The translations under genes and the position numbers were made by a program. 64,000 bases of DNA from Paracoccus indicus (GTDB lineage Bacteria; Pseudomonadota; Alphaproteobacteria; Rhodobacterales; Rhodobacteraceae), in the NCBI RefSeq assembly GCF_003056335.1, contig NZ_PYWA01000006.1:277788-341787 (forward strand). Reading direction: 5' to 3'. Shown one piece after another: positions 7,911-16,846 of this stretch. Positions within the stretch are counted from its first letter, which is position 1. Every line of letters begins with the position of its first letter. A model generated the notes under the pieces. It was not told where the DNA came from. It searched no databases and saw nothing but the letters and a program-made list of their open reading frames with translations.

Positions 7911-8470
7911 GTGTCACGCAACTGGCCGGCCAACATGTCAAGCGCCGGGATCGCCGCAGCGGGCACATCGCAGGCCGCCTTGAGTGGCCGATCAACATTA
8001 TGAATACCCTTTGCGACGACAACCCCGAACTCGCTCAGGTGCGCGCGAATGGCGTTCACGATCTGCGTCCTTTGCCGGATCAGGAAGTCCCGCGCCTTGT
8101 GATCGAGCAGCGCCGCCTGACGGTCCGCTGACTTCACTGGCACGAAGCGCATCGTCGGACGAGTGACAGCCTCGTAGATCGCCTCCTCGTCAACCGCATC
8201 GGTCTTCCCGCGCTTCACGTAGGGTTTGGACATAGGCGGGCGGCATCAGCCGCACTTCGGCCCGATCGACGTCAGCTCCCGCACCCAGTAATGGGCGCCC
8301 GCACAGGCTTCCATGACGACGAGGCAGGGCTCCAACCGTGAGAAGAACGCCAGAACCTGCAACCGTCGCCGAAAGACAATCGCGCCCTCCGCGTCCAGTC
8401 CGTGAATTTGAAAGACGTTCTTGGCCAAATCAGGGCCAACGGTGACAGGCTTGTCCATGAATGGCTTCAC
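7911..8470 (-). pseudogene. IS110-family transposase remnant (N-terminal DEDD domain, frameshifted, truncated)
   Basis: The minus strand encodes the IS110 N-terminal domain: DLAKNVFQIHG near the start, VVMEACAGAHYWVREL, then in a shifted frame KPYVKRGKTDAVDEEAIYEAVTR and LLDHKARDFLIRQRTQ. The reading frame changes at about 8225-8265, where extra C residues break it. The C-terminal Transposase_20 half is absent beyond about 7911. IS110 enzymes are RuvC-like DEDD transposases; this copy is dead. Confidence 0.8.
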
Positions 8471-8547
8471 TAGGTGAATGTTTCACAGACCCACTTTGGT
8501 GCAACACGATGCCGCTGGTGGGGCCATTCCCACCATCAGTGGCGTTC

Positions 8548-8794
8548 ACACGCTCACCATTTCGCGATCCAGCGTCAGGTCGGCGATGATGTTTTTCAGG
8601 TGACTGTTCTCGTCCTCAAGCGCCTTCAGCCGACGTAGTTCGTTGGGCAGCAGCCCGCCATACCGCTACTTTCAGTTGAAACAGGTCGCTTAGCTGATCC
8701 CCGCTTTGCGGCAGATTTCGGCCACCGGCGTGCCCTCATCGCCTTGCTCTAGGATGAACGCCTTTTGCGCTTCCGTAAACTTCGATGCCTTCAT
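8548..8794 (-). pseudogene. IS3-family OrfA remnant
   Basis: From ATG 8794 on the minus strand the sequence encodes KASKFTEAQKAFILEQGDEG and AEICRKAGIS, then a TAA interrupts the frame. The GLLPNELRRLKALEDEN leucine-zipper-like segment follows down to about 8548. The upstream bases (8820-8870) match the left end of the IS3 element at 59.64 kb, including GAACTGGACCGTCTGAAACT. OrfB is missing. Confidence 0.8.
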
Positions 8795-8990
8795 CGTTCT
8801 TAGCTCCCCTCTCAACCAGGGAAGATTAGCCGAAACCTCCAGTTTCAGACGGTCCAGTTCTCAAAAGGCATAGCACCCAATCTTTGACAACAATCACAAT
8901 TTCCCTACTGTAATTTGAGCAGCGATAGCCTTCTCGATAATGGCATACATTCGTGGTTGAAGCCAAAAACCAGGCTTGTCGGGCAATGAG

Positions 8991-10289
8991 TTACATCATG
9001 TTGGGCAGCCACAGGGTGAGTTGTGGCAAGACGATGATGATTAGCAAGCAGATCAACATCGCGAACCAGAACGGCATGACGCCCCGGAAGATGTCGGAAA
9101 GCGGGACCGCGCGGGCGACGGATTTCACGATGAAGACGTTGATGCCGACCGGGGGCGAAATCAGCCCCATTTCCAGTGTCAGGACAACCAGCACTCCGAA
9201 CCAGATCGGATCGATCCCTAGCTGCAGCACCACCGGCATAAAAATCGGCAAAGTCAGGACCAACATTGCCAAGCCTTCGAGGAAGCAGCCCAGCACAAGA
9301 TAGATCCCCAAGATGATCAGAAGCGTGCCATAGACGCCGAGGTCCAGCGTAACCAGAATGTCGCTGACATGGGCTGGCAGATGGCTCAGGGCAATAAAGG
9401 GATTGATCAGATGCGCTGCGATCAGGATCAGCATGACCGAGGCGGTCGTCACGATGCTGCTACGGGCCGCCTGCCAGAAGGTGGCCAGTGTCAGGCTGCG
9501 GCCAATAGCACCGATGACGATGACCAGAGCCGCACCGATGCCCGCGGCTTCGGTTGGTGAAAAGATCCCGCCATAGATGCCGCCGATGGTAACCAGCACC
9601 ACCGTCAGAATTGGAACGGCGCCAACGAAAGCGCGGCCTTTCTCGGCCATTGAGGTCGCCGGGCCACGTGGCCCCATTTCGGGCCAGATCCAGCAAAGAA
9701 CCATGATCGTCAAAATGAACAGTGTCAGCAGGAGGATGCCGGGCAGCACCCCTGCCATGAAAAGCCGGCCGATGCTCTGTTGGGTCAGAATCGCATAGAT
9801 GACAAAGCCCGTCGAAGGAGGGATGAGGATACCAAGCGTACCACCCGCCGCCACGACCCCGGTGGACAAGCGCGGACTGTAGTTGAAGCGATCCATCTCG
9901 GCCAGCGCAACGCGGCCCATTGTCAGCGCTGATGCCACGGACGATCCCGACAGCGCCGCGAAACCGCCGCAACCGATCACCGTGGCCGAGGCAAGTCCAC
10001 CGCGGATCTGGCCGATCATCGCATAGGCCGCGTCATACAGTTTGCGGCTCATGCCGGTTGCGCTGGCGACGTTGCCCATCAGGATGAACAGCGGCACGAC
10101 GATCAGTTCGGCATTGGAGGCCAGCGCGAAGGTTTCCGACGAAAGCAGGCCCATTGCAGCGCTAAAGCCGTTCAGCAGCCAGATGCCGCAAAAGCCGATC
10201 GCGAACATGGCGAAAGCGACCGGCACTCGGATCAACAGCAGCGCAAGCAGCAGCCCAAGGCCGACCGTACCGACGAGGACGGGATTCAT
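8991..10289 (-). CDS. TRAP transporter large permease (DctM family)
   Basis: Protein of 432 residues with about 12 hydrophobic segments and DctM signatures: GLLSSETFALASNAELIVVPLFILMGNV, the GCGGFAALSGSSVASA loop and GGTLGILIPPSTGFVIY. It forms the ion-coupled transport channel with the DctQ-like protein encoded just upstream (ATG/TGA overlap) and takes substrate from the DctP-like protein. It is the last gene of the P450 operon, so the imported compound is probably the P450 substrate or a relative (inference). Confidence 0.93.
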   Translation of the reverse strand: MNPVLVGTVGLGLLLALLLIRVPVAFAMFAIGFCGIWLLNGFSAAMGLLSSETFALASNAELIVVPLFILMGNVASATGMSRKLYDAAYAMIGQIRGGLASATVIGCGGFAALSGSSVASALTMGRVALAEMDRFNYSPRLSTGVVAAGGTLGILIPPSTGFVIYAILTQQSIGRLFMAGVLPGILLLTLFILTIMVLCWIWPEMGPRGPATSMAEKGRAFVGAVPILTVVLVTIGGIYGGIFSPTEAAGIGAALVIVIGAIGRSLTLATFWQAARSSIVTTASVMLILIAAHLINPFIALSHLPAHVSDILVTLDLGVYGTLLIILGIYLVLGCFLEGLAMLVLTLPIFMPVVLQLGIDPIWFGVLVVLTLEMGLISPPVGINVFIVKSVARAVPLSDIFRGVMPFWFAMLICLLIIIVLPQLTLWLPNMM

Positions 10290-10810
10290 ACGTAATGCTC
10301 CGACTCGAGGTTCTTTTCAGGTGACTTGCGTGGGGCCCCCGAAAGCAACAGTGCCGCACGCATCAATAGCGTCAGAACCGTCACACCCGAGAAGACAACC
10401 AGTGCATACTGAAACCAGGCCAGCGGCAGGCGCAGCAGGTTTGTCGAAAGGTTCAGCATCTGGCTAAGCTGCGCACTGTTCCAGACTGCCCAAGCGATCA
10501 GCGCGAAGATGACAGCCCCCAGCAAGGCCGATCCGATGTCGATGGCACGGTTCAGTCCTTCGGGAAACGCGCCTTCGAAGATATCCACGACGATATGTCC
10601 ATCCATTCTGTCGCACAGTGCCATGCCACCGAAGATGATCAGCACCATGGTCATCGTGACCATATCCTGTGCGCCATAGAGCGGCCTGCCGAAATTGCGC
10701 CCGATCACGTCCACCAGGATCACGCCGACGACGACTAGAAGTCCCGCCGTGCCAATGAAGGTGGACAGGCTTATAAGCCTGTCCGTCCAGCGTTGCAGGC
10801 CTTTCATCAT
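10286..10810 (-). CDS. TRAP transporter small permease (DctQ family)
   Basis: Protein of 174 residues with four predicted membrane helices and the DctQ-like features VDVIGRNFGRPLYGAQDMV and a C-terminal amphipathic tail. It partners the large permease in a tripartite TRAP importer. It overlaps the DctP stop and the DctM start by four bases each, which indicates translational coupling. Start ATG 10810. Confidence 0.9.
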   Translation of the reverse strand: MMKGLQRWTDRLISLSTFIGTAGLLVVVGVILVDVIGRNFGRPLYGAQDMVTMTMVLIIFGGMALCDRMDGHIVVDIFEGAFPEGLNRAIDIGSALLGAVIFALIAWAVWNSAQLSQMLNLSTNLLRLPLAWFQYALVVFSGVTVLTLLMRAALLLSGAPRKSPEKNLESEHYV

Positions 10811-11787
10811 TGCCCGCGCATTGCGGCCAGCGCCGCCTCGCCGCCGACATCCGCGATATAGGCGTCGGTGACCGGAGAGAGGGCCGCGTCGAAGGCCGCG
10901 ATCTCATCCTTGGTCAGGTCGATGACGGTGGTGCTGTCGGACGCGCGGGCGGCCTCGATCCCGGCATCGGCGGTCGCCTTCCACGCCTCTTCGGCGCGGG
11001 CCGACAGCTCGGCGCGCATGTCGGTGTCCAGCGCAGCCTTCGCCTCGTCGGGCAGGGCGTCATAGGCCGACTTGTTCATCACAGTGAAGAAGCTGAGCCT
11101 GCCGAGGTTCGCGCCAAGCGACATGGTCCCCACGACCTCGTCCAGCTTGAAGTCCGACATGACCGAGGCGCCGCTGACCAGCCCGTCGATCAGTCCCGTC
11201 TGCAGCCCGTTGTATACCTGCGTCACTGGAAGCTGCACCGGGGTCGCGCCAAGCGCCTCGATCGCGTCGGCGGCTGCGGCACCCGAGACGCGGATCTTCA
11301 GGCCGCGCAGATCTTCGGGGGTGCGGATCTCGCGGTCGCGCATCATCAGGATATTCGGCTCGGAGCCCCAAAGCGCGATCACCTCGGTCATCGGGAACTC
11401 GGCCGCCAGCTCGGCGTCGAAGGCGCGCCACATAGCCTCGTGCGCAGGGGCGTCAAGTTCCAGCGCGCCGGGCAACTCAGTGATCATGGTCTTGGGAAAC
11501 TGCGATGAGGTATAGCCGGGCAGGCCCCAGCCCATCTCGGCCGTGCCCTGCACCACGCGGACATATTGATCGGCCGGCCCGGCGCCCAATTCGCCACCAT
11601 GGAAGGCGCGCAGAGTGACGGAGCCTCCGGTCTTGTCATTCAGCGCCTTCGCCAGTCGCTCGATCTGCGAGGCATTGATGGTGTGCATCGGCGCAGCCCA
11701 GTTGGCATATCGCAGCTCCTGCGCGTGGGCCGCTACGGTCAGCGCCAGCGCGGCAGCCGAGGAAAGGATCAGGGTCTTCAGGGTCAT
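10807..11787 (-). CDS. TRAP transporter substrate-binding protein (DctP family)
   Basis: Protein of 326 residues with a cleavable signal peptide (hydrophobic LSSAAALALTVAAHA, then QELRYAN). The DctP fold signatures are visible: an Arg in LRGLKIRVSG (the usual carboxylate-binding position), GATPVQLPVTQVYNGLQTGLIDG and a C-terminal helix set. It works in the periplasm, delivering an organic anion to the DctQM permease. It sits between the ferredoxin reductase gene and dctQ in the same operon, 24 bases after the former. Confidence 0.92.
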   Translation of the reverse strand: MTLKTLILSSAAALALTVAAHAQELRYANWAAPMHTINASQIERLAKALNDKTGGSVTLRAFHGGELGAGPADQYVRVVQGTAEMGWGLPGYTSSQFPKTMITELPGALELDAPAHEAMWRAFDAELAAEFPMTEVIALWGSEPNILMMRDREIRTPEDLRGLKIRVSGAAAADAIEALGATPVQLPVTQVYNGLQTGLIDGLVSGASVMSDFKLDEVVGTMSLGANLGRLSFFTVMNKSAYDALPDEAKAALDTDMRAELSARAEEAWKATADAGIEAARASDSTTVIDLTKDEIAAFDAALSPVTDAYIADVGGEAALAAMRGQ

Positions 11788-11811
11788 GATGTCCTCCCAA
11801 ACATCGTCATG

Positions 11812-12996
11812 TCATATGCAGACTGCGGTCTTCAGCACCGCGGCCCGCATTGTCTCAAGCGTGACGGGCCCGCCGCCCGCAAGCAAGCGGCGTGCCCGCA
11901 TATGCGCACCGGCGTTGTTCACGGTTTCCAGCGCTGCGACGCCTGCCGCATCCAGCCGCGCGACGATCCCGTCCTCGATCATCGTTTCGGTGGCCTCGGG
12001 TCCTGCCAGACCGGCGATCTGCAGCTTGCGGTCGGCCTGGTCGGACCAGAACCACGGCACGGCGGCATAGGCCGCGTCCGCGCCCTTGGCGATCTGCGCT
12101 GCGATGAGGCGGGCGTGGTCCGTCGCTGCCTGCACGCTTTCCAGCCGCACCTGACGCCCGCTGCGCGGATCGGGAAAACTGGCGCAATCGCCGAGCGCAT
12201 AGATCGACGGATCCGAGCTGCGCAGCCGGTCATCAGTGCGGATGCCATTTTCGATGGCAAGGCCCGCGTCCTCGGCCAGTTCGGTATTCGGGCAGACGCC
12301 GGCCGCTAAAAGAACCGTCGCGGCGGACACATGGTGGCCATCGGGCAGGGTAACGCCGATCGCGTCCACGGCGGCTGCCGGCTGGCCCAGATGCAACTCT
12401 GTCCCCCAGCCCTCGTGCAGCGCCTTGAAGTGGTCCGACATCAATGGCGAAACGACGCGCGACATCAGCCGGTCCTCAGCCTCGATGACCGCGACCTCGT
12501 GGCCCAGCTTGCGCGCAGCCGCCGCAAATTCGAGGCCGATGAACCCACCCCCGATCACCGCCACGCGGCGCGGGCTTGCCAGCACCTCGCGCAGGCGGCG
12601 GGCGTCGGCTAATGTCCGCAGATCAAGAGCCCGGCCCAGCCCTTGGATCGACGGGCGCAGGTTGCGCGTGCCGGTCGCCAGGATCAGCTGATCATAGTCC
12701 AGCCGTGCCCCTCCGGGCAGCACCACCTGCCGCGCGGCGCGGTTGATCGCCTCGACACGGGTGCCGGGCAGATAGGTGATGTCCTTGGTCGAAAAGAAGC
12801 TTTCAGGTCGCAGGACCAAGGCATCCGCATTCCCTTCGGTCAGATAGGCCTTGGACAGCGGCGGGCGCTGATAGGGCAGGCCCGGCTCGGCGCCGATCAG
12901 GGTGACGGAACCGGCATAACCCTCCTGCCGCAGGCTGATCGCGGCCTGAAGACCGCCTTGCCCCGCCCCGACGATGATGACGCCCGGCTGGCTCAA
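11812..12996 (-). CDS. Ferredoxin reductase, FAD/NAD(P)H-dependent (P450 redox partner)
   Basis: Protein of 394 residues of the putidaredoxin/rubredoxin reductase family. It has an N-terminal FAD loop VIIVGAGQGG, PPLSK, a second dinucleotide loop VAVIGGGFIGLEFA and a YALGDCAS motif near the C-terminus. It would pass electrons from NAD(P)H to the [2Fe-2S] ferredoxin encoded immediately upstream. The start is a TTG at 12996 overlapping the ferredoxin TGA stop (TTGA). A longer reading frame runs into the ferredoxin gene and is not used. Confidence 0.92.
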   Translation of the reverse strand: MSQPGVIIVGAGQGGLQAAISLRQEGYAGSVTLIGAEPGLPYQRPPLSKAYLTEGNADALVLRPESFFSTKDITYLPGTRVEAINRAARQVVLPGGARLDYDQLILATGTRNLRPSIQGLGRALDLRTLADARRLREVLASPRRVAVIGGGFIGLEFAAAARKLGHEVAVIEAEDRLMSRVVSPLMSDHFKALHEGWGTELHLGQPAAAVDAIGVTLPDGHHVSAATVLLAAGVCPNTELAEDAGLAIENGIRTDDRLRSSDPSIYALGDCASFPDPRSGRQVRLESVQAATDHARLIAAQIAKGADAAYAAVPWFWSDQADRKLQIAGLAGPEATETMIEDGIVARLDAAGVAALETVNNAGAHMRARRLLAGGGPVTLETMRAAVLKTAVCI

Positions 12997-13316
12997 AGCT
13001 GTTCCTCGGGCAAATGAATGACGAGGCCGTCGAGTTCGGGGGTCAGCTTGATCTGGCAGGACAGGCGCGAGTGTTCCGTCACCTCGGAGGCGGCGCCTTC
13101 CAGCATGTCCTCCTCGCCATCCTCGCGCGGGCCGGTGCGGTCTGCCCAGGCCTCGTCGATATAGCAATGGCAGGTTGCGCACATCATCGCGCCGCCGCAT
13201 TCGCCGACGATGCCGTCGACGTCATTCGCGACGGCGGCTTTCATGACCGACTGCCCCTCGAGCGCGTCGACCTCAGTCTGGCTGCCGTCCGGGTGGACGA
13301 AGATAAGCTGGACCAT
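12993..13316 (-). CDS. [2Fe-2S] ferredoxin of the putidaredoxin/adrenodoxin type
   Basis: Protein of 107 residues. Cluster ligands are Cys40, Cys46, Cys49 (in GECGGAMMCATCH) and Cys87 (RLSCQI), the Cx5Cx2C...C pattern of P450-type ferredoxins. Cys51 is extra. ATG 13316 gives the standard N-terminus MVQLIFVHPDG and is preceded by GGAGAAAC. It lies between the P450 and reductase genes, so the three make a complete class I P450 system. Confidence 0.93.
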   Translation of the reverse strand: MVQLIFVHPDGSQTEVDALEGQSVMKAAVANDVDGIVGECGGAMMCATCHCYIDEAWADRTGPREDGEEDMLEGAASEVTEHSRLSCQIKLTPELDGLVIHLPEEQL

Positions 13317-13327
13317 GAGTTTCTCCT

Positions 13328-14503
13328 TCAGTTCAGAACGACCGGCAGGTTGATCGGACCGCGAAAGCCGAATCCGCGCCACTTGACCGCCGCCGGGTCG
13401 GGTAGGGTCATGTTCGGGAAGCGGTCGAACAGCATCGGCAGGATGATCTTGCCGACCGTGCGCCGCGCGATATGGGCACCCGCGCAGTGGTGCGGGCCAT
13501 TGCCGAAGGCCTGATGTGGGTTCTTGTCGCGAAAGACGAAGAACTCTTCGCCATTCTCAAACAGATCCTCGTCGCGATTGGACGAGGCTTGAATGGTCAT
13601 CACCGTCTCGCCTTTGGGGATATCGAAGCCGCCCAGTTCTGTGTCGGCGGTGACAAGGCGCGAGCTGGCCTGGATTGGCGCGACCCACCGGATCGCTTCC
13701 TCGAAGGCCTTGCCCCAGGCCTCCTGCGCCTTGACCTCGGCCAGTTGGTCCGGGTTGTCCAAAAGGCCGTAGATGGCGGTTGCCAACGCGTCGCGCGGCT
13801 CGTTGATGCCGCCACCGATGGCGATCTTGAGGTTTGCGTGAACTTGGCTCAGCGGGATGGGGTACTCGGCCGTCAGCATGACCGAAAAGGCAGATCCGTC
13901 CGGCTCGGCGGTCCGCAGCGGCGCAAGACGCTGGAACAGCGCATCCATCTGGTCGTTCGCCTCGTCCGACGCGGCGAAGGGCTCTGGGCGCCAGCCAAAA
14001 TTGCCTGCGCCGTCGATCAGCCGCTGCGACCAGCGTTGCATTTCCTCGTCCGAAGCTTCGGGAATGCCCAGAATATGGGCCAGAATGCGCGCGGCCAAGG
14101 GGCCGCAGAGCGTGTCGAACATATCCACCACCTCTCCGCGCGGCAGGCGGTCCAGGTATTGGGCGGCCAGCCTTTCGTAAAGCGGCCCCCAATCGCTGTT
14201 GATCCGCTTGGGTGTCAGCGCCGGATTGATCGCCCGCCGCTCGGCCAGATGCTCGTCGCCATCCTTGCGCATCAGGGTATGGGCGCGGAAGGCGGGCTTC
14301 ATCGGCGTGTTCGGATCATTGCTGCTGAAGAGGACCGGATCGTCCTTGACCAGCTTGGTCAGCGCCGCCTTGGTCAGAAAGGTCCGTTGCGCCGAGGCGA
14401 CGCGCATGACCGGCGCTTCGGCCCGTAGGCGACGATAAATAGGATAGGGATCCAGTGTCAGCTGATCCAGCGTGATATCTTGGTCAAGCGGTGCAAGCGC
14501 CAT
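13328..14503 (-). CDS. Cytochrome P450 monooxygenase
   Basis: Protein of 391 residues. The heme-binding loop is FGNGPHHCAGAH with Cys340 as thiolate ligand, and the ExxR motif is EAIR in the K helix. The I-helix segment reads AIGGGINEPRD, so the usual acid-Thr pair is replaced by Asn-Glu-Pro-Arg-Asp. That points to an atypical oxygen-activation site; from memory, some O-demethylating P450s differ here too. It is the first gene of the operon P450-ferredoxin-reductase-DctPQM. ATG 14503 is chosen because earlier starts lack P450 homology. The substrate is unknown, probably an imported organic acid. Confidence 0.93.
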   Translation of the reverse strand: MALAPLDQDITLDQLTLDPYPIYRRLRAEAPVMRVASAQRTFLTKAALTKLVKDDPVLFSSNDPNTPMKPAFRAHTLMRKDGDEHLAERRAINPALTPKRINSDWGPLYERLAAQYLDRLPRGEVVDMFDTLCGPLAARILAHILGIPEASDEEMQRWSQRLIDGAGNFGWRPEPFAASDEANDQMDALFQRLAPLRTAEPDGSAFSVMLTAEYPIPLSQVHANLKIAIGGGINEPRDALATAIYGLLDNPDQLAEVKAQEAWGKAFEEAIRWVAPIQASSRLVTADTELGGFDIPKGETVMTIQASSNRDEDLFENGEEFFVFRDKNPHQAFGNGPHHCAGAHIARRTVGKIILPMLFDRFPNMTLPDPAAVKWRGFGFRGPINLPVVLN

Positions 14504-14603
14504 GATCCCCCCTCTTTCTCCGACAGACAGAGTAGCGATGCAGGGATTGCCGAACCAGCCGATGGGTTTATTATCTGCTATCAACAAATTTGATGGAGGC
14601 GCT

Positions 14604-15500
14604 GTGACCGCTGACCCCCGTAGCTTGGATTTCAACGCGCTTCAGACGCTGCGGCTGGTCCATGACCTGGGCTCTTTCAGTGCTGCAGCCGAGCGGCTGG
14701 ACATGAACCAGTCGGCGGTCAGCTACACCATTGCAAAACTGCGGGCGTGCTTTGGCGATCCGCTGTTCGTGCGCGAGGGCGGTCGGCAGGTTCCTACCCT
14801 ACGCGGTGAACAGCTTCTGGCCGGTGCCTCGCAGATGCTGGATCTATTGGACGGAATGGCGCAGGCCGACCAGTTCGACCCGACCGTTTCCAGCCAGACC
14901 GTGACAATCGCCTGCAATTACTATGAGCGTATGCTGCTCATACCACGGGTGATCGCAGCCCTACGGGCTGAGGCTCCGAAAATGACCATTCGGGTCGTCA
15001 ATGCGCTCGGTGACGGCCATCACCGCCTGCTGGCCCGCGAGGCTGACGTGCTGGTCGGCCCTTTCGAACGCAACCAGTCCGGCTTTCACACCCGGCGATT
15101 CCATACAGAAGAATACGTCTGCCTGATGGACCCTGCCCATCCTATGGCAGGACGCTCTTTAAGTGTTCAGGAATACTTCGCCTTGCGCCATGTACTGATC
15201 GATTATGGTGGTGGTTGGAAATCGGCTTATCTACAGGAAATCGAGGCGGCCGGTCATCGCCTTCACCCTACTTTGACAGTGCCCAGCCCGGCAGGCCTGA
15301 CCGAACTTCTGGCAGGATCGAACCTGGTTGCGACCGTACCGCGCCGACTTGGAGGGCGCATCGGGGGCCGCATGGCAATGAGCGACTGTCCCTTTCGCGG
15401 ACGGTTCGATCTTTGCGTTGTATGGACAGCGCGCACAAACGCTTCAGCCATGCATCGCTGGCTTCGCAACGTGATTCTAGACCATTGTACTGCTTGGTGA
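14604..15500 (+). CDS. LysR family transcriptional regulator
   Basis: Protein of 298 residues with an N-terminal winged HTH (LDFNALQTLRLVHDLGSFSAAAERLDMNQSAVS in two adjacent parts) and a PBP2 NodD/PcpR-like effector domain. The start is GTG 14604, preceded by GGAGG at 14594-14598. It is divergent from the P450 gene with a 100-base shared promoter region, the normal layout for a LysR activator of the P450-TRAP operon. Confidence 0.92.
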   Translation: MTADPRSLDFNALQTLRLVHDLGSFSAAAERLDMNQSAVSYTIAKLRACFGDPLFVREGGRQVPTLRGEQLLAGASQMLDLLDGMAQADQFDPTVSSQTVTIACNYYERMLLIPRVIAALRAEAPKMTIRVVNALGDGHHRLLAREADVLVGPFERNQSGFHTRRFHTEEYVCLMDPAHPMAGRSLSVQEYFALRHVLIDYGGGWKSAYLQEIEAAGHRLHPTLTVPSPAGLTELLAGSNLVATVPRRLGGRIGGRMAMSDCPFRGRFDLCVVWTARTNASAMHRWLRNVILDHCTAW

Positions 15501-15610
15501 TGCGCTTGGCACGGGACAGGGATCGGTCGTCAATTTTTGGAGGTTAATACCTGAGGATAGGACGGTGTGAGTGAGCTACTCCCCAACTCTTGGATAGATT
15601 TCGGGGTTAT

Positions 15611-15985
15611 TTAAGCTACTGCCTGCACCTGCTGATCGGGATTGATGGTGTTGAAGTAGACCACGGCGGGTGGTTGACCGCCATGGGCGGCGTGAGGCCG
15701 CTGGTGGTTGTAGACGGTGATCTGGGCGCCAATGCCAGCCTTGGCCTGAGAGCCGGTTTCCCAAGCGAGCAGGTAGACGCATTCATACTTCAGGGACCGC
15801 CAGAGGCGTTCGAAGAAGATGTTGTCGATGCACCGGCCCTTGCCATCCATCGAGATCCGAGTGCCGACCCGTTTCAGGCGATCGGTCCAAGCGAAGGACG
15901 TGAACTGCAATCCTCGATCGTAGTTTATGATCTCGGGCGGGTCGAACTTGTGGATTGCCCCGTTCAGGGCCTCGACGTGCTCTGC
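15611..15985 (-). pseudogene. IS3-family OrfB remnant (C-terminal rve domain)
   Basis: The minus strand encodes the last ~120 residues of an IS3-type DDE integrase: NYDRGLQFTSFAWTDRL with the second catalytic Asp, FFERLWRSLKYECVY with the catalytic Glu, and YNHQRPHAAHGGQPPAVVYF. The N-terminal half and OrfA are missing; it abuts another IS3 fragment at about 15986. Confidence 0.85.
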
Positions 15986-16144
15986 CTCCTGAGAACTGGA
16001 TCATTTGAAGCTGGAGTTTTCGGTTAGTCTTTCCTGGCTGGGAAAGTAGCGGAAGCGCATGAAAACATCGAAGTTCACGGACGCGCAGAAGGCATTCATC
16101 TTGCGGCAAGGCGAAGACGGGATGCCTGCCGCCGCTTCCAGGGG
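15986..16144 (+). mobile_element. IS3-family left-end fragment with truncated OrfA
   Basis: TGAGAACTGGATCATTTGAA (about 15988-16007) matches the left terminal repeat of the IS3 element at 59.64 kb. ATG 16059 begins KTSKFTDAQKAFILRQGED, the OrfA N-terminus. Similarity stops at about 16144, where a chromosomal-type gene fragment starts. The insertion has removed the 5' part of the DUF1826 gene. Confidence 0.8.
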
Positions 16145-16375
16145 GAAGACCTGACGGCGCGCCTTCTGTGCACCTATCGCGGGATAGGCACGCAGCTGGT
16201 GCAGCCGGGGCAAGAGGATGCGCCGGCACAGCTGTCGACGGGGGCGGCGATGATCATGCACAGGGCGCGGTGGGGCAAGGTCAGCCTGCTCCACCGCGCG
16301 CCGCCGATCATGGGCACGGCCGAGGTCAGGTCGCTTCTAGCCATCGATCCGGCAAACGATCATCAGGGCGACTAA
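16145..16375 (+). pseudogene. DUF1826-like gene fragment truncated by IS3
   Basis: An open frame with no start runs EDLTARLLCTYRGIGTQL... to the TAA at 16373-16375. The TYRGIGTQ box, the KVSLLHRAPP segment and the final LLAIDP resemble the C-terminus of DUF1826 proteins, which often lie beside zur and CobW-type genes. About two thirds of the gene is gone, replaced by the IS3 fragment. DUF1826 function is not established; the link to zinc is by context. Confidence 0.6.
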
Positions 16376-16381
16376 CATCTG

Positions 16382-16831
16382 TCAGGTCCGGCTGGATGTG
16401 TCGCAATCGGCGCAGGTGCCCAGCAGCTCGATGATGCTGCGGCCGATGCGGAAGCCCGTGTCGGCCGCACGCGCGGACAGTGCCAGATCATGCTCGGTCA
16501 TCGGCAACTGCGAGGCTGCCCCGCAATCCCTGCAGAGGCACAGCACTTGGATCGGCGCCGCCATGGCCGCTGACGCCGGAAGATATGCCGACAGACTTTC
16601 GATGCGCAGAACGAATCCCTGTTCTTGCAGGAAGGCCAGCGCGCGATAGGCGGTTGGTGGCGCGACCGGCCGGCCAAGCTTTTCGCGCATGGCGCGGAGC
16701 AGATCATAGGCAGTGGCAGGCTTGCCGAACTGAGCCAGCGTCTCGAATGCCTGTCGCCGCAGGGGCGTAAATTTTACGCCGCGCTCGACGCAGAGCCGGG
16801 CGAATTCCTCAGCTGACAGATGCAGTTTCAC
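16382..16831 (-). CDS. zur: Fur-family regulator, probable Zur
   Basis: Protein of 149 residues with a Fur winged helix (FTPLRRQAFETLAQFGKPATAYDLL) and a dimerisation domain carrying two Cys pairs, CRDC and CADC, the structural zinc site. It lacks the His-rich HHDH motif of iron-sensing Fur. Adjacent CobW-type GTPase and aztABCD genes make zinc the likely metal. It is expected to repress zinc uptake genes when zinc is sufficient. ATG 16831. Confidence 0.85.
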   Translation of the reverse strand: MKLHLSAEEFARLCVERGVKFTPLRRQAFETLAQFGKPATAYDLLRAMREKLGRPVAPPTAYRALAFLQEQGFVLRIESLSAYLPASAAMAAPIQVLCLCRDCGAASQLPMTEHDLALSARAADTGFRIGRSIIELLGTCADCDTSSRT

Positions 16832-16846
16832 CTATGACATCCTGTC

